NCBI RefSeq assembly: GCF_000304355.2
Contig: NC_018227.2
Coordinates: 2,294,001-2,358,000, forward strand
Origin: Methanoculleus bourgensis MS2
Lineage (GTDB): Archaea; Halobacteriota; Methanomicrobia; Methanomicrobiales; Methanoculleaceae
DNA length: 64,000 nucleotides
Reading direction: 5' to 3'
This document shows positions 42,382 through 52,161 of the stretch, one piece after another (the first letter of the stretch is position 1; each line of letters begins with the position of its first letter). The notes below the pieces were generated by a model that saw nothing but the letters and a program-made list of their open reading frames with translations, did no database searches and was not told the origin of the DNA. The position numbers and the translations under genes are program-made.

Positions 42382-43076
42382 TCTCCGTCGTCGTTCCAAC
42401 CTATAACGAAGAGCAGAACATCGAGCGCTGCCTGGAGTCTCTTGCCGACCAGACGGTGCCGCGGGAGACCTACGAGGTCATCGTCGTCGACGGGAACTCA
42501 AAGGATCGGACCCGGGAACTGGCTGAGCCCCTTGCGGACAGCGTCTTTATCCAGAAGAGCAAGCGGGTGGGCGGGGCACGCAACGACGGGGCAATGGCGG
42601 CCAGCGGCGAGGTCGTCGCCACGACGGACGCCGACTGTATCCTCCCCCGGGACTGGGTGGAGAGGATCGGCCGGAACTTTGCGGAGCGGGAGATCGTGCA
42701 GCTCTACGGCACAGTCTACCCGATCGAGGATGGTGTCCGGAACCGGCTCTCGCTTGTCGGCGCAAACACCTTCTCGCGGCTCGGCTACCACACCAGGACG
42801 ATCTACTTCACGCTCGGGTGCAATACGGCGTTTGACCGTGACGCGTTCATCAGGGCAGGGATGTACCGGTGCATCGATGCCGGGGACGACCTTGAGATCG
42901 CGCAGCGGATGCGGAAACTCGGAAAGGTCTACCTCGATCCCGATCTCGCGGTCGGTTTCTCGATGAGGCGCTACCAGCAGTTCGGGACGATCAAGTCGAT
43001 CTCTGAGTGGCTATATATTGTTCTTCGCGGGGGTGACGCCTCCAGTGTCACCTACTCGCAACGGGAGTATAAGTAG
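42378..43076 (+). CDS. Glycosyltransferase family 2
   Basis: GT-A fold transferase of 232 residues. SVVVPTYNEEQNIERCLESL starts the nucleotide-binding domain, with VIVVDGNSKDRT, a DxD motif in TTDADC, and GCNTAFDRDAFIRAGM with DAGDDLEIAQRM near the acceptor side. A short C-terminal amphipathic segment (SEWLYIVLRGG) may touch the membrane. It is the last gene of the flavoprotein-GT4-GT2 operon. Confidence 0.92.
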   Translation: MISVVVPTYNEEQNIERCLESLADQTVPRETYEVIVVDGNSKDRTRELAEPLADSVFIQKSKRVGGARNDGAMAASGEVVATTDADCILPRDWVERIGRNFAEREIVQLYGTVYPIEDGVRNRLSLVGANTFSRLGYHTRTIYFTLGCNTAFDRDAFIRAGMYRCIDAGDDLEIAQRMRKLGKVYLDPDLAVGFSMRRYQQFGTIKSISEWLYIVLRGGDASSVTYSQREYK

Positions 43077-43092
43077 CCCTTCTCGCCCAGGC

Positions 43093-43518
43093 ATGAGTAA
43101 CAGAAGACCCGACCCGGAGGCCCAGGCCGAAGCGGTGAGGAGGGGCGATGCCTGCGGGTTTGCACGCCTCCTCGGTATGGAGGTCACTGAGGTCACCGAT
43201 GGGTGCGTCAGGGTGGCCATGCAGGCGGAGGGCATGGAGAACGCCTATGGCACGGTCCACGGGGGCGCGATATTCGCCCTTGCCGACCATGCCTTCGGCA
43301 TCGCCGCGAACCTGGAAGGAGTGGACCAGATAGCGATCTCCGCCCATATTCACTATTTTTCTCCGCCGACGACCAGCGCGCTCGAGGCGGTCGCCAGACG
43401 GGTTTCGGAGACGGAGAAGACGTCGGTATATGCCGTCGATGTCTACTCCGGCGACCGGCTTGTTGCCGCATTCGAGGGGATCGGGTTCAAGACCGGTTTT
43501 CTCCCGCGGCGGGTTTGA
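43093..43518 (+). CDS. PaaI-type hotdog-fold thioesterase
   Basis: 141-residue hotdog protein. The signature NAYGTVHGGAIFALADHAFG spans the central helix, with RVAMQAEGM before it and AISAHIHYFSPPTTSALEAV after it. PaaI-like enzymes hydrolyse acyl- or arylacyl-CoA. It follows the GT2 gene after 16 bases and could be on the same transcript. Confidence 0.9.
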   Translation: MSNRRPDPEAQAEAVRRGDACGFARLLGMEVTEVTDGCVRVAMQAEGMENAYGTVHGGAIFALADHAFGIAANLEGVDQIAISAHIHYFSPPTTSALEAVARRVSETEKTSVYAVDVYSGDRLVAAFEGIGFKTGFLPRRV

Positions 43519-43523
43519 GAGGG

Positions 43524-43696
43524 CAGTGGATCATTGCATCTAATATTTCCACGCGATTGTTGCGTCACGCGAAGCCGCGAAGAGCGCGAAGGGGACGATA
43601 CCATCCAGCAACCGAACTTCGCGTCCTCCCGCGTGCTTCCGTGTGAGGTTGCGATCTGTACCAGGACCCGCAAGATAAGGTGAAATGCTCCAGTAG
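43524..43696. repeat. Type B repeat module (decayed borders)
   Basis: Left end CAGTGGATCATTGCATCTAA and right end complemented CTACTGGAGCATTTCACCTT, with CACGCGAAGCCGCGAAG arms between. It lies six bases after the thioesterase stop codon. Confidence 0.65.
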
Positions 43697-43745
43697 TTCT
43701 GGTGCCCGGCTTTCTCTGGGTGAGGGGCGATGGAAGCCTTGCCCG

Positions 43746-44225
43746 CTACACAATCCTGCAGTGGCCGCCCCCTCGCTTTGCGAGGTACTGCTGGTGATAC
43801 TCCTCGGCCCGCCAGAACGTTCCCGCAGGCTCGATGGCGGTGACGATGGGACGCCTGAACCTCCCCGAACGTTCCACCTCCTGCTTCGACGCCCGTGCTG
43901 CTGCCTCCTGCTCCGGGGTGTGATAGAAGATCACCGACCGGTACTGCGTCCCGATGTCGGGCCCCTGCCGGTTGGGCGTGGTGGGGTCGTGGATGCTCCA
44001 GAAGAGGTCGAGGAGGTCCTGGTATGACACCTGCGCGGGGTCGTAAGTCACCTCCACAACCTCCGCATGCCCGGTCCTCCCGGTGCAGACGTCCTCGTAG
44101 GTCGGGTTCGCGAGAGTACCCCCCATGAACCCCACCGCCGTATCTACAACGCCGGGCAGGTGCCGGAACGCCTCCTCAACACCCCAGAAACAGCCTGCGC
44201 CAAAGGTGGCCTTCTCTGATGTCAT
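43746..44225 (-). CDS. msrA: Peptide methionine sulfoxide reductase A
   Basis: Reduces methionine-S-sulfoxide in proteins. 159 residues from the ATG at 44225: [18 protein letters not shown] with catalytic Cys12, [43 protein letters not shown] and a C-terminal GGGHCRIV whose Cys may resolve the disulfide. The frame is open upstream to 44732, but that is antisense to the divergent DUF2148 gene. Complete and normal in length. Confidence 0.95.
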   Translation of the reverse strand: MTSEKATFGAGCFWGVEEAFRHLPGVVDTAVGFMGGTLANPTYEDVCTGRTGHAEVVEVTYDPAQVSYQDLLDLFWSIHDPTTPNRQGPDIGTQYRSVIFYHTPEQEAAARASKQEVERSGRFRRPIVTAIEPAGTFWRAEEYHQQYLAKRGGGHCRIV

Positions 44226-44315
44226 GGCATGGTCTTCAACCGATCTTTTGCAAAAACCTATCGATGCTGCCCGCGGAAGGAAGATACTTATCTCCCATCG
44301 GCGATACCTACTCCC

Positions 44316-44867
44316 ATGACTCTCGAATCTGATGCCGTAGAGACGGTTGCCCGGTTGATGGCACTCTCTGCACGCACTGCCCCGAAGGCACGGGGCACAG
44401 ACGTGATCAAGACCCTGCTCGTCACCGGAGAGGATCGGACGGTACTCGCACGGGCGATGCGGGAGTTCGGCGAGAAGCACAATGCGCCGTTTTTTATCAG
44501 GGATGCGGGCAACATCGAGGCGAGTGACGCCTGTCTCATCATCGGCGCGCTTCTGGCCGATGCCGTAGGCCTCGACTGCGGCGGGTGTGGGTATCCCACC
44601 TGTGCGGAGATGCTCAAAGCACAGGGTGAGAGACCCCAAAAGGCCACCCCGTTCGGCGGCCCGAACTGTGCCGTCAGGATGGCGGACCTCGGTATCGCGG
44701 TTGGTTCTGCAGCGAAGACCGCAAGCATCCACAACGTCGACAACCGGGTCATGTACACCGCCGGCGTCGGCGCGCTCTCGCTCGGGTGGCTGGAGGGATG
44801 CGGCGTCGCGTATGGCATTCCGCTCCGGGCATCTGGAAAGGATATCTTCTTTGACCGCATACGGTAA
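44316..44867 (+). CDS. DUF2148 ferredoxin-domain protein
   Basis: 183-residue archaeal and anaerobe protein of the DUF2148 family. The Cys motif [14 protein letters not shown] (a 4Fe-4S-type CxxCxxxxC arrangement) lies in the middle, followed by [20 protein letters not shown]. The C-terminal part [17 protein letters not shown] is conserved in the family. The biochemical role is unknown. It is divergent from msrA and 11 bases before the GHMP kinase gene, probably an operon. Confidence 0.85.
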   Translation: MTLESDAVETVARLMALSARTAPKARGTDVIKTLLVTGEDRTVLARAMREFGEKHNAPFFIRDAGNIEASDACLIIGALLADAVGLDCGGCGYPTCAEMLKAQGERPQKATPFGGPNCAVRMADLGIAVGSAAKTASIHNVDNRVMYTAGVGALSLGWLEGCGVAYGIPLRASGKDIFFDRIR

Positions 44868-44878
44868 CCAGATACAGC

Positions 44879-45961
44879 ATGGGCACCATGAAGATCAGGG
44901 GAGGGGATCTCGACCTCGTCGAGTACGAGTTCACCTCCTTCTCGCCCGGTGAGAATATCAGGCCGTGCGGCCTTCAGAAGGACTACAACCTGTCGCCGGT
45001 TTCCGGCATCGTCGTCGTAGATGCTCCCGCCCGGATCCACCTCACCGTGCTTGACATGAACCGGTTCTCCCCGGACCGCCCCGGGGGTGGCGGCATCGGG
45101 TTTGCCATCAGGACCTACTGCACCGCCGAGGTCGAGTGCACGGCGTCGGGACTCGAGATCGACTACACCCGCGAACCGATCCTCCGGCACTTCGTAGAGG
45201 TCTTCAGGCACGTCGTCGGTTACACCGGGGGATTCCGGGTTTGTGCTCGTGACCACATGCACGAGCATGTGGGGCTTGGGTCCACGAGCACCATTCTCAT
45301 CGCAGTCGCAAACGCCCTCAACGTCGCGGTGGGATCACCGCTGACCTCTGACCAGCTCCGCCTGCTCCTCGGCAACAACTTCGTCGAGGAGACCGAGTCC
45401 GGGAACGTCGCGTTCGGGTTCGAGACCGGTGTCGGCCCGGCAGCCAGCACCTACGGCGGGATGGCGGTGATGGGCGATGAACTGACGCTTGTCTACCAGC
45501 ACGCCTTTGCGGAGGGGGAGCGGGTCTACATCGCCATCCCGCCTTCCGGCGTCTCGTCGGCGGGAGAAAAGGAGTTCGATCTCCTGATGAACAAGGCCCG
45601 GACCCTCGACTACCGCGACCGCACATTGAAGTCGTATCTCATCATGATGGACCTCATCCCGGCGCTGGAACAGGGCGACCTTACAAAGATCGGCGACGTG
45701 ATCTGGGAGATCGAGTTCCGGGGCTCAAAACGCGCCGAGGTCGAGCACCACGGGTTTGAGCTCTACCGCTACATGGCGGCGCTCCGGAACGCCGGTCTCG
45801 AGTTCGTCGGCATGAGTTCGGTCGGCCCTTCCATCGCCATCATCACCGGCCGCCCGGAGGATGAGGTTGCGGCAATCCTCTCGTCGGTGGGTCTTAGGAT
45901 CGCGATCGCAACAGAGGTCGACAACGAGGGGCTGAAGATCCGGGTGGAAGAGAGGGCATAG
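44879..45961 (+). CDS. GHMP kinase family protein, beta-RFAP-synthase-like
   Basis: 360 residues with the GHMP fold. The N-terminal [18 protein letters not shown] and GGIGFAI region resembles beta-ribofuranosylaminobenzene 5'-phosphate synthase (methanopterin pathway), and [20 protein letters not shown] is the phosphate-binding motif. The C-terminal [16 protein letters not shown] matches the third GHMP motif. The family includes RFAP synthase and sugar or mevalonate-type kinases; an N-terminal extension of about 45 residues is unusual for RFAP synthase, so the exact substrate is open. Confidence 0.75.
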   Translation: MGTMKIRGGDLDLVEYEFTSFSPGENIRPCGLQKDYNLSPVSGIVVVDAPARIHLTVLDMNRFSPDRPGGGGIGFAIRTYCTAEVECTASGLEIDYTREPILRHFVEVFRHVVGYTGGFRVCARDHMHEHVGLGSTSTILIAVANALNVAVGSPLTSDQLRLLLGNNFVEETESGNVAFGFETGVGPAASTYGGMAVMGDELTLVYQHAFAEGERVYIAIPPSGVSSAGEKEFDLLMNKARTLDYRDRTLKSYLIMMDLIPALEQGDLTKIGDVIWEIEFRGSKRAEVEHHGFELYRYMAALRNAGLEFVGMSSVGPSIAIITGRPEDEVAAILSSVGLRIAIATEVDNEGLKIRVEERA

Positions 45962-45999
45962 CGGGCTCCCGGGAACGCCCGAGCGCTGCTCCCATCCCC

Positions 46000-46348
46000 C
46001 TAGTGCATCATTTCACCTTAACTAGCGGGTGCGTGGGAGTGATCGCCAGTCTCTCGCGGAAAGTTGTGCGGGAGAATTCATGGGGCAGAGCAAGAGGGAG
46101 TACGCATGAAAGCGACCTATTCCCCCGGGAGATCCCGGGGAAGAACCAGTTTCTAGCCGGTTCTCCCTGGCCGATTCTTCCCGGTCTTTCGGGAAACCGG
46201 CGTCAGCACCACCCCCTGGCGCGGCGTTCCACCGGATGTCGCCATGACTGCTCTCGCCCCCGGGAGGGGGTGGGGGAACGGAGGGGAGCGCTCTGTGGGG
46301 GATAAGACGAAGGCCAGATATGGTCTGTTATTTTGGAATCGATGCACT
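46000..46348. repeat. Type C/D composite repeat
   Basis: CTAG borders at 46000-46003 and 46345-46348. The left half matches the type C module (CTCTCGCGGAAAG, CATGGGGCAGAGC). The right half matches the type D module of 54568-54813 (AAGGCCAGATATGGTCTG, then GGAATCGATGCACTAG). 46349-46492 shows no gene. Confidence 0.6.
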
Positions 46349-46492
46349 AGGGCGATTGCCCACCACGGCCCCCTGTCCGGGGAAAACCGGATCCGGGTCT
46401 ACTCTTGCACCCGGCACCCAGTTGTTCGCCAGTTCAACCTCTCGCCACGCTGCATGGTTTTTCCGGGAGGGCCGGGACCAACCGCTCCCGCC

Positions 46493-47617
46493 TCACGCCC
46501 CTCTCTTCACCGGCACCGGTTCGCGCTCATCCCCCCACCTGCCCAGGAGCGACTGGAGGTAGACACCGAAGAAGGCGCAGAAGAGACCCCCGATCGTGGT
46601 GAAGATGATATAATTCACGCCGGCATCATCCGCTATAGGAAACCTTGGGATCTCGCTGATCGAGAGGATGTAGATGCTTGCTCCGTAGGCGATGACCCCT
46701 ATCGCGAGCACGAAGAACGGCAGGGCAACAACTCTCCTGATCGCCTCCCGCTCGTTGAGGAAGACATCGATGATCTTTCCCACCGATGCAACGAGGCCGG
46801 CGGCAGTAAACCAGGCGATGGCACCGTAGATGAACGTCAGGATCTGGAAGAAGATGCCGGAAGCCGTATAATAATCAAGGAGGCTTATGAGCCCGAGGAT
46901 AATCCCGACGATACCAAGCAGTATTGCGGTGATATACGAGACAAAGGTGAACCTGCCGCCATGTAGCGATGCCTTCAATGACGAGACGAAGTACCCGAAG
47001 ATCTCATCGATCCCCATGCCCTTGAAGAGCAGGTAGATGCCGATGACGCCGACGACGACGATGGTTGCACCCTCTGGGTATCCCAGCAGGTAGCCGGCTG
47101 CATAGAGGAGCATGGCAAGACCGAGCGGTACAAGCACCAGTTTTGAGACCTTCGGGTCATCGAGGAGCCGTTTGAGGATGTAGTAGGTCCCCTCAAGGTT
47201 TGGCATCTGATTGACCACAACCCTCCGCACGCTGCTGACCGGCACCCTCGACTGGATGATCGGAAGAACATACTCATCCTCAGCACCGTCCGTCACCAGG
47301 ATGCAGGAGTTCGAACCTGTCCCCGTGAGAATCGCATCGAGACTGGACGCTATCCGCCGGTCTCCCTCGAGCAGGTTCATGTGGTTGCCGCAGATGACAG
47401 CGACGGCAACCTCTTCCCCCCGTTCGGCAAGCTCGTCATAGAGCTTGACCGTCTCGAAGATCGCGTTAACATCAGAGTCTTCAGGGTCGATCAGGCCGAG
47501 GGAGGTTGCCGCATGGAGGCATGCCTCTCTACCCACGATGGGGCCATCAATCCGGGCCTTGAACCCGAGATCATCATCGCGATCGACACAGAGGACGAGC
47601 GTCCGCTCTTTTACCAT
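46493..47617 (-). CDS. DUF373 family membrane protein
   Basis: 374 residues. The N-terminal soluble domain begins RTLVLCVDRDDDLGFKARID, the hallmark of the archaeal DUF373 family, with SDVNAIFETVKLYDEL and ILVTDGAEDEYVLPIIQSR. Six to seven transmembrane segments fill the second half. A function is not known; the acidic first domain suggests metal or nucleotide binding. It lies downstream of the coiled-coil gene on the same strand with a 58-base gap. Confidence 0.9.
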   Translation of the reverse strand: MVKERTLVLCVDRDDDLGFKARIDGPIVGREACLHAATSLGLIDPEDSDVNAIFETVKLYDELAERGEEVAVAVICGNHMNLLEGDRRIASSLDAILTGTGSNSCILVTDGAEDEYVLPIIQSRVPVSSVRRVVVNQMPNLEGTYYILKRLLDDPKVSKLVLVPLGLAMLLYAAGYLLGYPEGATIVVVGVIGIYLLFKGMGIDEIFGYFVSSLKASLHGGRFTFVSYITAILLGIVGIILGLISLLDYYTASGIFFQILTFIYGAIAWFTAAGLVASVGKIIDVFLNEREAIRRVVALPFFVLAIGVIAYGASIYILSISEIPRFPIADDAGVNYIIFTTIGGLFCAFFGVYLQSLLGRWGDEREPVPVKRGA

Positions 47618-47675
47618 TCAATAGAACATCTCTTCGAACCTATTAAATTATTTGCAGCGAAGGTGGAAAAAAGTA

Positions 47676-48536
47676 TTAGATGAGTTTAGCACGCTGAAGC
47701 AGGAGCAGGTCGTCGGTGGTGAGTTTCTCTCCACCCCGGAACTGCTCGAAGATCCGCTCCGCCTCTTTCCGGACGGCCTTCTGCTCCTTGGTGACCCTGG
47801 TCTTCCGGGTCTTCTTGCGCAGGCCCGAGATGACTTTATCGTAATCACGGAGCTCCTTCTGGCAGGCGATGAACTGTTTGTGCTCCTCATCTGCCGCTTC
47901 CTGAGCTTCAACAAACCGCTGGTGGGCCGCGTCCGCTTCCTCACGGGATTTGTCGGCCTTCCGGTACGACTCCACCATCAGGTCGTGGTGCTGCTGGGCA
48001 ACCTCAGCTTTCTCGGTGACCCCTTTGTGGATCTCTGAGGCCTGCCTGCGATGTTCCCGGGCTTCGGCGAGCTTCGTCCGCATCTCCTTGTTCTGTTCAA
48101 GCTCTGCCTCCTGGTCCTTGACCGACGCCTTCAGGTGCTTGATCTTCTCGATCAGTTCGCGCTCCTTATCGGTGCTGTAGACCTCGGTCTGCTGCTTGAA
48201 CTCAAGGTGTTCGATCTGCTTCTGCAGTTCCTTGATGCCCCGGTTCCTGAGGTTGCCGTGCTCCCTCTTGAAGGCCTCGATCTCTTCAAAGAGAACGTTC
48301 GCCTTATCGTTGTACTCGTTCCTCTGGTCTTTCAGCGCCTGGACTTCTTCGTTGATCTGATCCCGCTGCTCTTTATGCTGCTGCGCCTCCTCGACAAATT
48401 CGCGGGTCTGTGCATTCAGCGCGTTGCGTTCACGGGCATTCTTGCTGGCGAGCGCGTTTAACTCGTTGCGCCTGTCTTTGTGCTGTTCAGACTCCGCAAG
48501 GACTTTTTTTCTCTTCTCAATCAAATCATTCAGCAT
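47676..48536 (-). CDS. Archaeal coiled-coil protein (COG1340-like)
   Basis: 286 residues, nearly all of it heptad-rich coiled coil (for example KRKKVLAESEQHKDRRNELN, EVQALKDQRNEYNDKANVLF, REHRRQASEIHKGVTEKAEV), rich in Glu, Lys, Gln and Arg and lacking Pro. The C-terminal end RKEAERIFEQFRGGEKLTTD is a conserved motif of the archaeal coiled-coil family once called phosphoserine-phosphatase-like, which has no phosphatase site. It probably has a structural or ribosome-associated role; not established. Confidence 0.85.
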   Translation of the reverse strand: MLNDLIEKRKKVLAESEQHKDRRNELNALASKNARERNALNAQTREFVEEAQQHKEQRDQINEEVQALKDQRNEYNDKANVLFEEIEAFKREHGNLRNRGIKELQKQIEHLEFKQQTEVYSTDKERELIEKIKHLKASVKDQEAELEQNKEMRTKLAEAREHRRQASEIHKGVTEKAEVAQQHHDLMVESYRKADKSREEADAAHQRFVEAQEAADEEHKQFIACQKELRDYDKVISGLRKKTRKTRVTKEQKAVRKEAERIFEQFRGGEKLTTDDLLLLQRAKLI

Positions 48537-48830
48537 TCTCTACCAATCCTCGACATTCGGTACCTGTCTCATATCCCCCGCCAGCGGGACTGCTCCCATG
48601 CGCCTGCAGGGATACCTGGGGCTTACGCAGCGGCTACACCACAAGAAAAGACACCTACCGGACTCGCGAACGAGGCCGTTATTCATCAGTCTGCTCATGT
48701 GTTCAACCCCGGTACTTGGCAACCGCAGACCCGCAGGTTCTGCGCCCTGCACAATACACCCCGTGCTGGAGGGATTATACAAGAACGTCTATAATTTTAA
48801 TGTCATCTATACTATTAAGTATTTCGTGAA

Positions 48831-49205
48831 CTACCCCCGCTTGCGCGAGCGGGCTTCCTGTTTCATCCCCCTCCTTACCGGGAGCGAGTCCACAGGCTCG
48901 ACGGCGCTGATCCATCGCCTGCAAGTGGGAATTGTTTGATATTGGTCGCGGCGTTCCGGTCCTGGTCGTGGGTCGTCCTGCAGTCCGGGCACGTCCACGC
49001 CCGATCCTTCAGCCACGGCAACTCCGCTTTGAGCGCCGGAAGCTGGTTCATGAGGTCGTATCTGGACAAGCTGATACCCTCGTCGTGATACGCCGTGTTC
49101 TTGCGGTTGAGAGCCCAGTTGTACACAAACCGGCAGCACCCAAGGTGCTGGGCGATCAGGGTCTTCTGATCCCTCGTGGGATACAGCCGGTACCTCCGCC
49201 GGCAC
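48831..49205 (-). pseudogene. TnpB (IS200/IS605) internal-deletion remnant
   Basis: On the minus strand the N-terminus of a TnpB-type protein (RRRYRLYPTRDQKTLIAQHL, FVYNWALNRKNTAYHDEG) is joined after about 60 residues directly to its C-terminal zinc finger (WTCPDCRTTHDQDRNAATNI). The whole RuvC core is missing. After the stop follow GGAAGCCCGCTCGCGCAAGC and a GGGGGTAGTTCACGAAAT end, the hairpin-bearing right end typical of archaeal IS605 elements. The N-terminal start codon is lost. It may be mobilised in trans, and the right end could still encode a guide-RNA-like scaffold. Confidence 0.75.
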
Positions 49206-49647
49206 TAAGATGAACCGTGCGGCGTGAACGTGAAGAAGGGGCGCCGCTCCCACCCCCCCCTTGCGGAGGGAGCTCTCCCGCTCATGCCGCCGACGAGTCC
49301 CGCAGAGGTAGATCTCTTTTCAGGGCCCCGGCGGGGACAGAGGCGTGGGAGGATGGAATGCTCATGAGGCATAGTCTCACGCCTCACAGATGAAGACAGG
49401 CTCGCCGATGGAGCGGTGGATTGGAGTGTCCAACCGTGCTGGGGGATCGGGGAGGGGTAGCCGCTCTTCCCTTGAGGGCCGGGCCCGGGGCATGATGGAA
49501 CAGAGCAGGGAACCTCAAATTCTCAAAACCGGGACGTTTCCATGCGTACTATCTCTCGCTACGCCTCGCGATGGTTTCGAAGAACTGGAGGGCAGACTGC
49601 CGGAAGGGGATCTGAAAAAAGTATGGAATGAGGGGGGATTGGGGGAT
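49206..49647. other. Intergenic region without a gene
   Basis: About 440 bases with C-rich stretches. 49480-49510 has GGGGCATGATGGAACAGAGC, matching a segment of the type C module at about 39586. No start-and-stop frame with coding character was found. Confidence 0.4.
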
Positions 49648-50775
49648 TCAGAGGAAGTCAATGAGATGCCCGCTCGGGGCGTCCCTCGCCATGCCGCGCC
49701 TGCCGGATGATACGCCGGACCGCTGCGTTGCCGGTTCATAGGCACGCTGGCTTCCCAGGATCTGTGCACTTTTAACGCCGGTCATGACCGCCATGACGCG
49801 AACTCTGCCTTCGTAATCGCTGTTCACCCGCGCTCCCCAGATAACGTCCGCATGGGGGTCGAGTTCGTAGGTCAGGGAACTTGCGATCTCCTCGGCATCC
49901 TGGAGGGTCAGGTCGTTCCCGCCCGTGATATGGATGAGGCTCCCGGTTGCTCCACGGTAGTCGATGTCCAGCAGGGGATGGTTCAGGCACTCGTGGACGA
50001 CGCTCTCTGCCTTGTTCTGCTGCTTGCTCTCCCCGACGAGCATCACGGCAACGCCGCCCTTGCTCATGATGGCCCGTACGTCTGCGTAGTCGATATTGAT
50101 GAGTGATGGTTCTGTGATCGTCTCGCTGATGCCCTTGACAGTCTCTGCGATGAGCTGGTCCATGACCGAGAACGCCTGGCCGAGCGGCAGGTTCGGCACA
50201 TACTTGATGAGCCGGTTGTTGTCGAGCACGATGACCGAGTCGGCGGCGGCCGAGAGCGCTTCAAGCCCCTCTTCCGCACGGAGAAGCCGCGCTTTCTCGA
50301 CCTGGAAGGGATAGCTGACCATACCGACGACGATTGCCCCCTGCTCCTTGGCAATCTGTGCGACAACCGGGGCCGTTCCTGTACCGGTACCTCCACCCAT
50401 ACCGGCGGTGATGAAGACCAGGTCCGCATCGCAGAGCAGCCCCTCCAGGGTCGGCCGGGCCATCTCGGCTGCACGCCTGCCGACGTCCGGGAACCCGCCG
50501 GCCCCGAGGCCCTTGGTGAGCGACTTGCCGACAAGCACCCTCTTGTCGGCCTGGATCATGTCCAGGTGCTGCTTGTCCGTGTTGATCGCGATCGTCTCTG
50601 CACCGTTGACCTGCATGTGGTACAGGCGGTTGATGGTGTTGTTGCCTGCACCGCCACACCCAACGATGACAATTCGTGGCTGGCCGAGGATGTCGTCTTC
50701 ATCCCCGATTGTGTCCGTCTTCAGGTACTTTTCCCGTTCAGCGTGTTTCAACGCCTCGTTGATGATCGTCTGCAT
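49648..50775 (-). CDS. ftsZ: Cell division protein FtsZ
   Basis: Tubulin-like GTPase forming the division ring. 375 residues: an N-terminal tail, then [37 protein letters not shown], the tubulin signature [15 protein letters not shown] (about 125-139), [11 protein letters not shown] and the T7 loop region [19 protein letters not shown] short unstructured tail ends in GHLIDFL. GGAGGT lies six bases before the ATG at 50775. It is ten bases downstream of a ribbon-helix-helix gene, as in the cdrS-ftsZ pairs of haloarchaea. The frame upstream to 50925 is antisense or overlap only. Confidence 0.97.
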   Translation of the reverse strand: MQTIINEALKHAEREKYLKTDTIGDEDDILGQPRIVIVGCGGAGNNTINRLYHMQVNGAETIAINTDKQHLDMIQADKRVLVGKSLTKGLGAGGFPDVGRRAAEMARPTLEGLLCDADLVFITAGMGGGTGTGTAPVVAQIAKEQGAIVVGMVSYPFQVEKARLLRAEEGLEALSAAADSVIVLDNNRLIKYVPNLPLGQAFSVMDQLIAETVKGISETITEPSLINIDYADVRAIMSKGGVAVMLVGESKQQNKAESVVHECLNHPLLDIDYRGATGSLIHITGGNDLTLQDAEEIASSLTYELDPHADVIWGARVNSDYEGRVRVMAVMTGVKSAQILGSQRAYEPATQRSGVSSGRRGMARDAPSGHLIDFL

Positions 50776-50785
50776 CAAATACCTC

Positions 50786-50965
50786 CTAAACTTTGAATGA
50801 AATCTGCTCGGCCTCGCGGAGAACACGGTTTCCATGTTTCTCGAGAAGCGCCCTGACTGAGTACCGCACAGCTTCCGATACCGTGGGGAACTCGCCAGCC
50901 TCCACCAGCTTCTCGAGCATCTCAACCTGCTGCCGGGGCAATCTGATAGTTATCCGATCCATCAT
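50786..50965 (-). CDS. cdrS: Ribbon-helix-helix regulator, CdrS-like
   Basis: 59 residues: [20 protein letters not shown], then [19 protein letters not shown], the strand-helix-helix of the CopG/CdrS family. In haloarchaea CdrS is co-transcribed with ftsZ2 and acts in cell-division control; the same arrangement here (10-base gap, shared promoter) makes the identification likely. Two adjacent ATG codons (50965, 50962) are possible starts. The upstream region has repeated GTCTGAC / GTCAGAC boxes, possible autoregulatory sites. Confidence 0.85.
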   Translation of the reverse strand: MMDRITIRLPRQQVEMLEKLVEAGEFPTVSEAVRYSVRALLEKHGNRVLREAEQISFKV

Positions 50966-50979
50966 CTCAATCACTCATA

Positions 50980-51081
50980 TCTGACATATGGCAGACGAGG
51001 AGCAGCCATTTGTCAGACAGTCGTAATCTCCATGTCTGACTGCATCAGATAAGGCATAATAACTTCTGTATAATATAAATA
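50980..51081 (-). promoter_or_regulatory. cdrS-ftsZ promoter with repeated GTCAGAC boxes
   Basis: Minus-strand TATA box ATTTATATTATA (51069-51080). Between it and cdrS lie TCTGAC (50980-50985), TGTCAGACAG (51011-51020) and ATGTCTGAC (51032-51040), direct and inverted forms of one heptamer, placed where a repressor would act. Confidence 0.55.
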
Positions 51082-51162
51082 CCTTCCGAAACGAATCATC
51101 GGCCGACATAACGGTTTTATGGATAGCAACCGACAACATACCCTCAGAGGGTTGCCACCAAT

Positions 51163-52161
51163 ATGAGACAAAACCTCCCGGAAAGAATGGAACATGGCGG
51201 CCGGGTACGCTGGCACCGGACCCGGGGAAGAGGCGAACTGCTTGATTTCAGCGCCAATATTAACCCCTATCCCCCGGATATATCCTGGACGCCGGATCCT
51301 TCGGTACTGAATGATTACCCGGATGACCGGTACGAGGCACTCAAAGAGGTGATCGGCAGGACGTTCGGGCGCGATGCGGCAGAGGTCGCTGTCGGCAACG
51401 GATCTATCGAATTGATCCGCGCGTTCTGTTCTGCGATGCTCGGACCCGGGGATGCTGCCTGTATCACACCCCCGACGTTTGCCGAGTATGAGATGGCGGT
51501 GCTGCTGGCCGGTGCGCGATGCACCGACGAGAGCAACGAGGCTGCTGTTCGGTTCCTCTGCAACCCGAACAACCCCACAGGAGCGTTTCATACCCGCCCT
51601 GAAGTCCTCCGGTTGCTCGCCGCGACAGCTGAGCAGGGAGCGTATCTCTTCCTCGACGAAGCGTTCATCGAGCTCTCCGACCCGCGCCAGAGCCTCGCCG
51701 ACGTCTCCCACGAGAACCTCTTCGTCCTGCGCTCCCTGACAAAGAGCTTCGCCGTGCCGGGCATCAGGTTCGGGTATGGTTTCGGCACCCCCGAACTCAT
51801 CGAGCGGGTGGAGACGGTGCGTCTTCCCTGGACGGTGAACACGTTCGCCGAGTCCTTCGCGATCGAGGCCTTCCGGAACTACGATACGCTTGAGGAGTCG
51901 CGGGAGAAGATCGCGCGGGAGCGCGGGTGGCTCTGTGACCGCATGGCCGGCCTTGGCCTTGCCTATGAGCCCCCGTCTGCAAACTACATCCTGGTCGAGG
52001 TTCCGATGGAAACAGAGGTGCTGGTCGAGAGGCTCCTCCGCCATGACATCCTGGTCAGGGACTGCCGGTCGTTCGGGCTCCCCCGCCATATTCGCGTAGC
52101 GGTGCGGACTCACGAGGAGAACAGGCAACTCATTGAGGCGCTCGAAGCATGCTTGCCCTGA
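51163..52161 (+). CDS. cobD: Threonine-phosphate decarboxylase / histidinol-phosphate aminotransferase-like PLP enzyme (CobD)
   Basis: Fold-type I PLP enzyme of 332 residues. EHGGRVRW and LLDFSANINPYPPD at the N-terminus are typical of CobD/CobC, which makes (R)-1-amino-2-propanol phosphate for the cobalamin loop. Other motifs are NGSIELI, NPNNPTG, FLDEAFIEL, the PLP lysine in LTKSFAVPGIR and a final PRHIRVAV. Overlap by 13 bases with cobY supports the cobalamin assignment over histidine synthesis, though the two activities cannot be separated by sequence alone. Confidence 0.85.
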   Translation: MRQNLPERMEHGGRVRWHRTRGRGELLDFSANINPYPPDISWTPDPSVLNDYPDDRYEALKEVIGRTFGRDAAEVAVGNGSIELIRAFCSAMLGPGDAACITPPTFAEYEMAVLLAGARCTDESNEAAVRFLCNPNNPTGAFHTRPEVLRLLAATAEQGAYLFLDEAFIELSDPRQSLADVSHENLFVLRSLTKSFAVPGIRFGYGFGTPELIERVETVRLPWTVNTFAESFAIEAFRNYDTLEESREKIARERGWLCDRMAGLGLAYEPPSANYILVEVPMETEVLVERLLRHDILVRDCRSFGLPRHIRVAVRTHEENRQLIEALEACLP

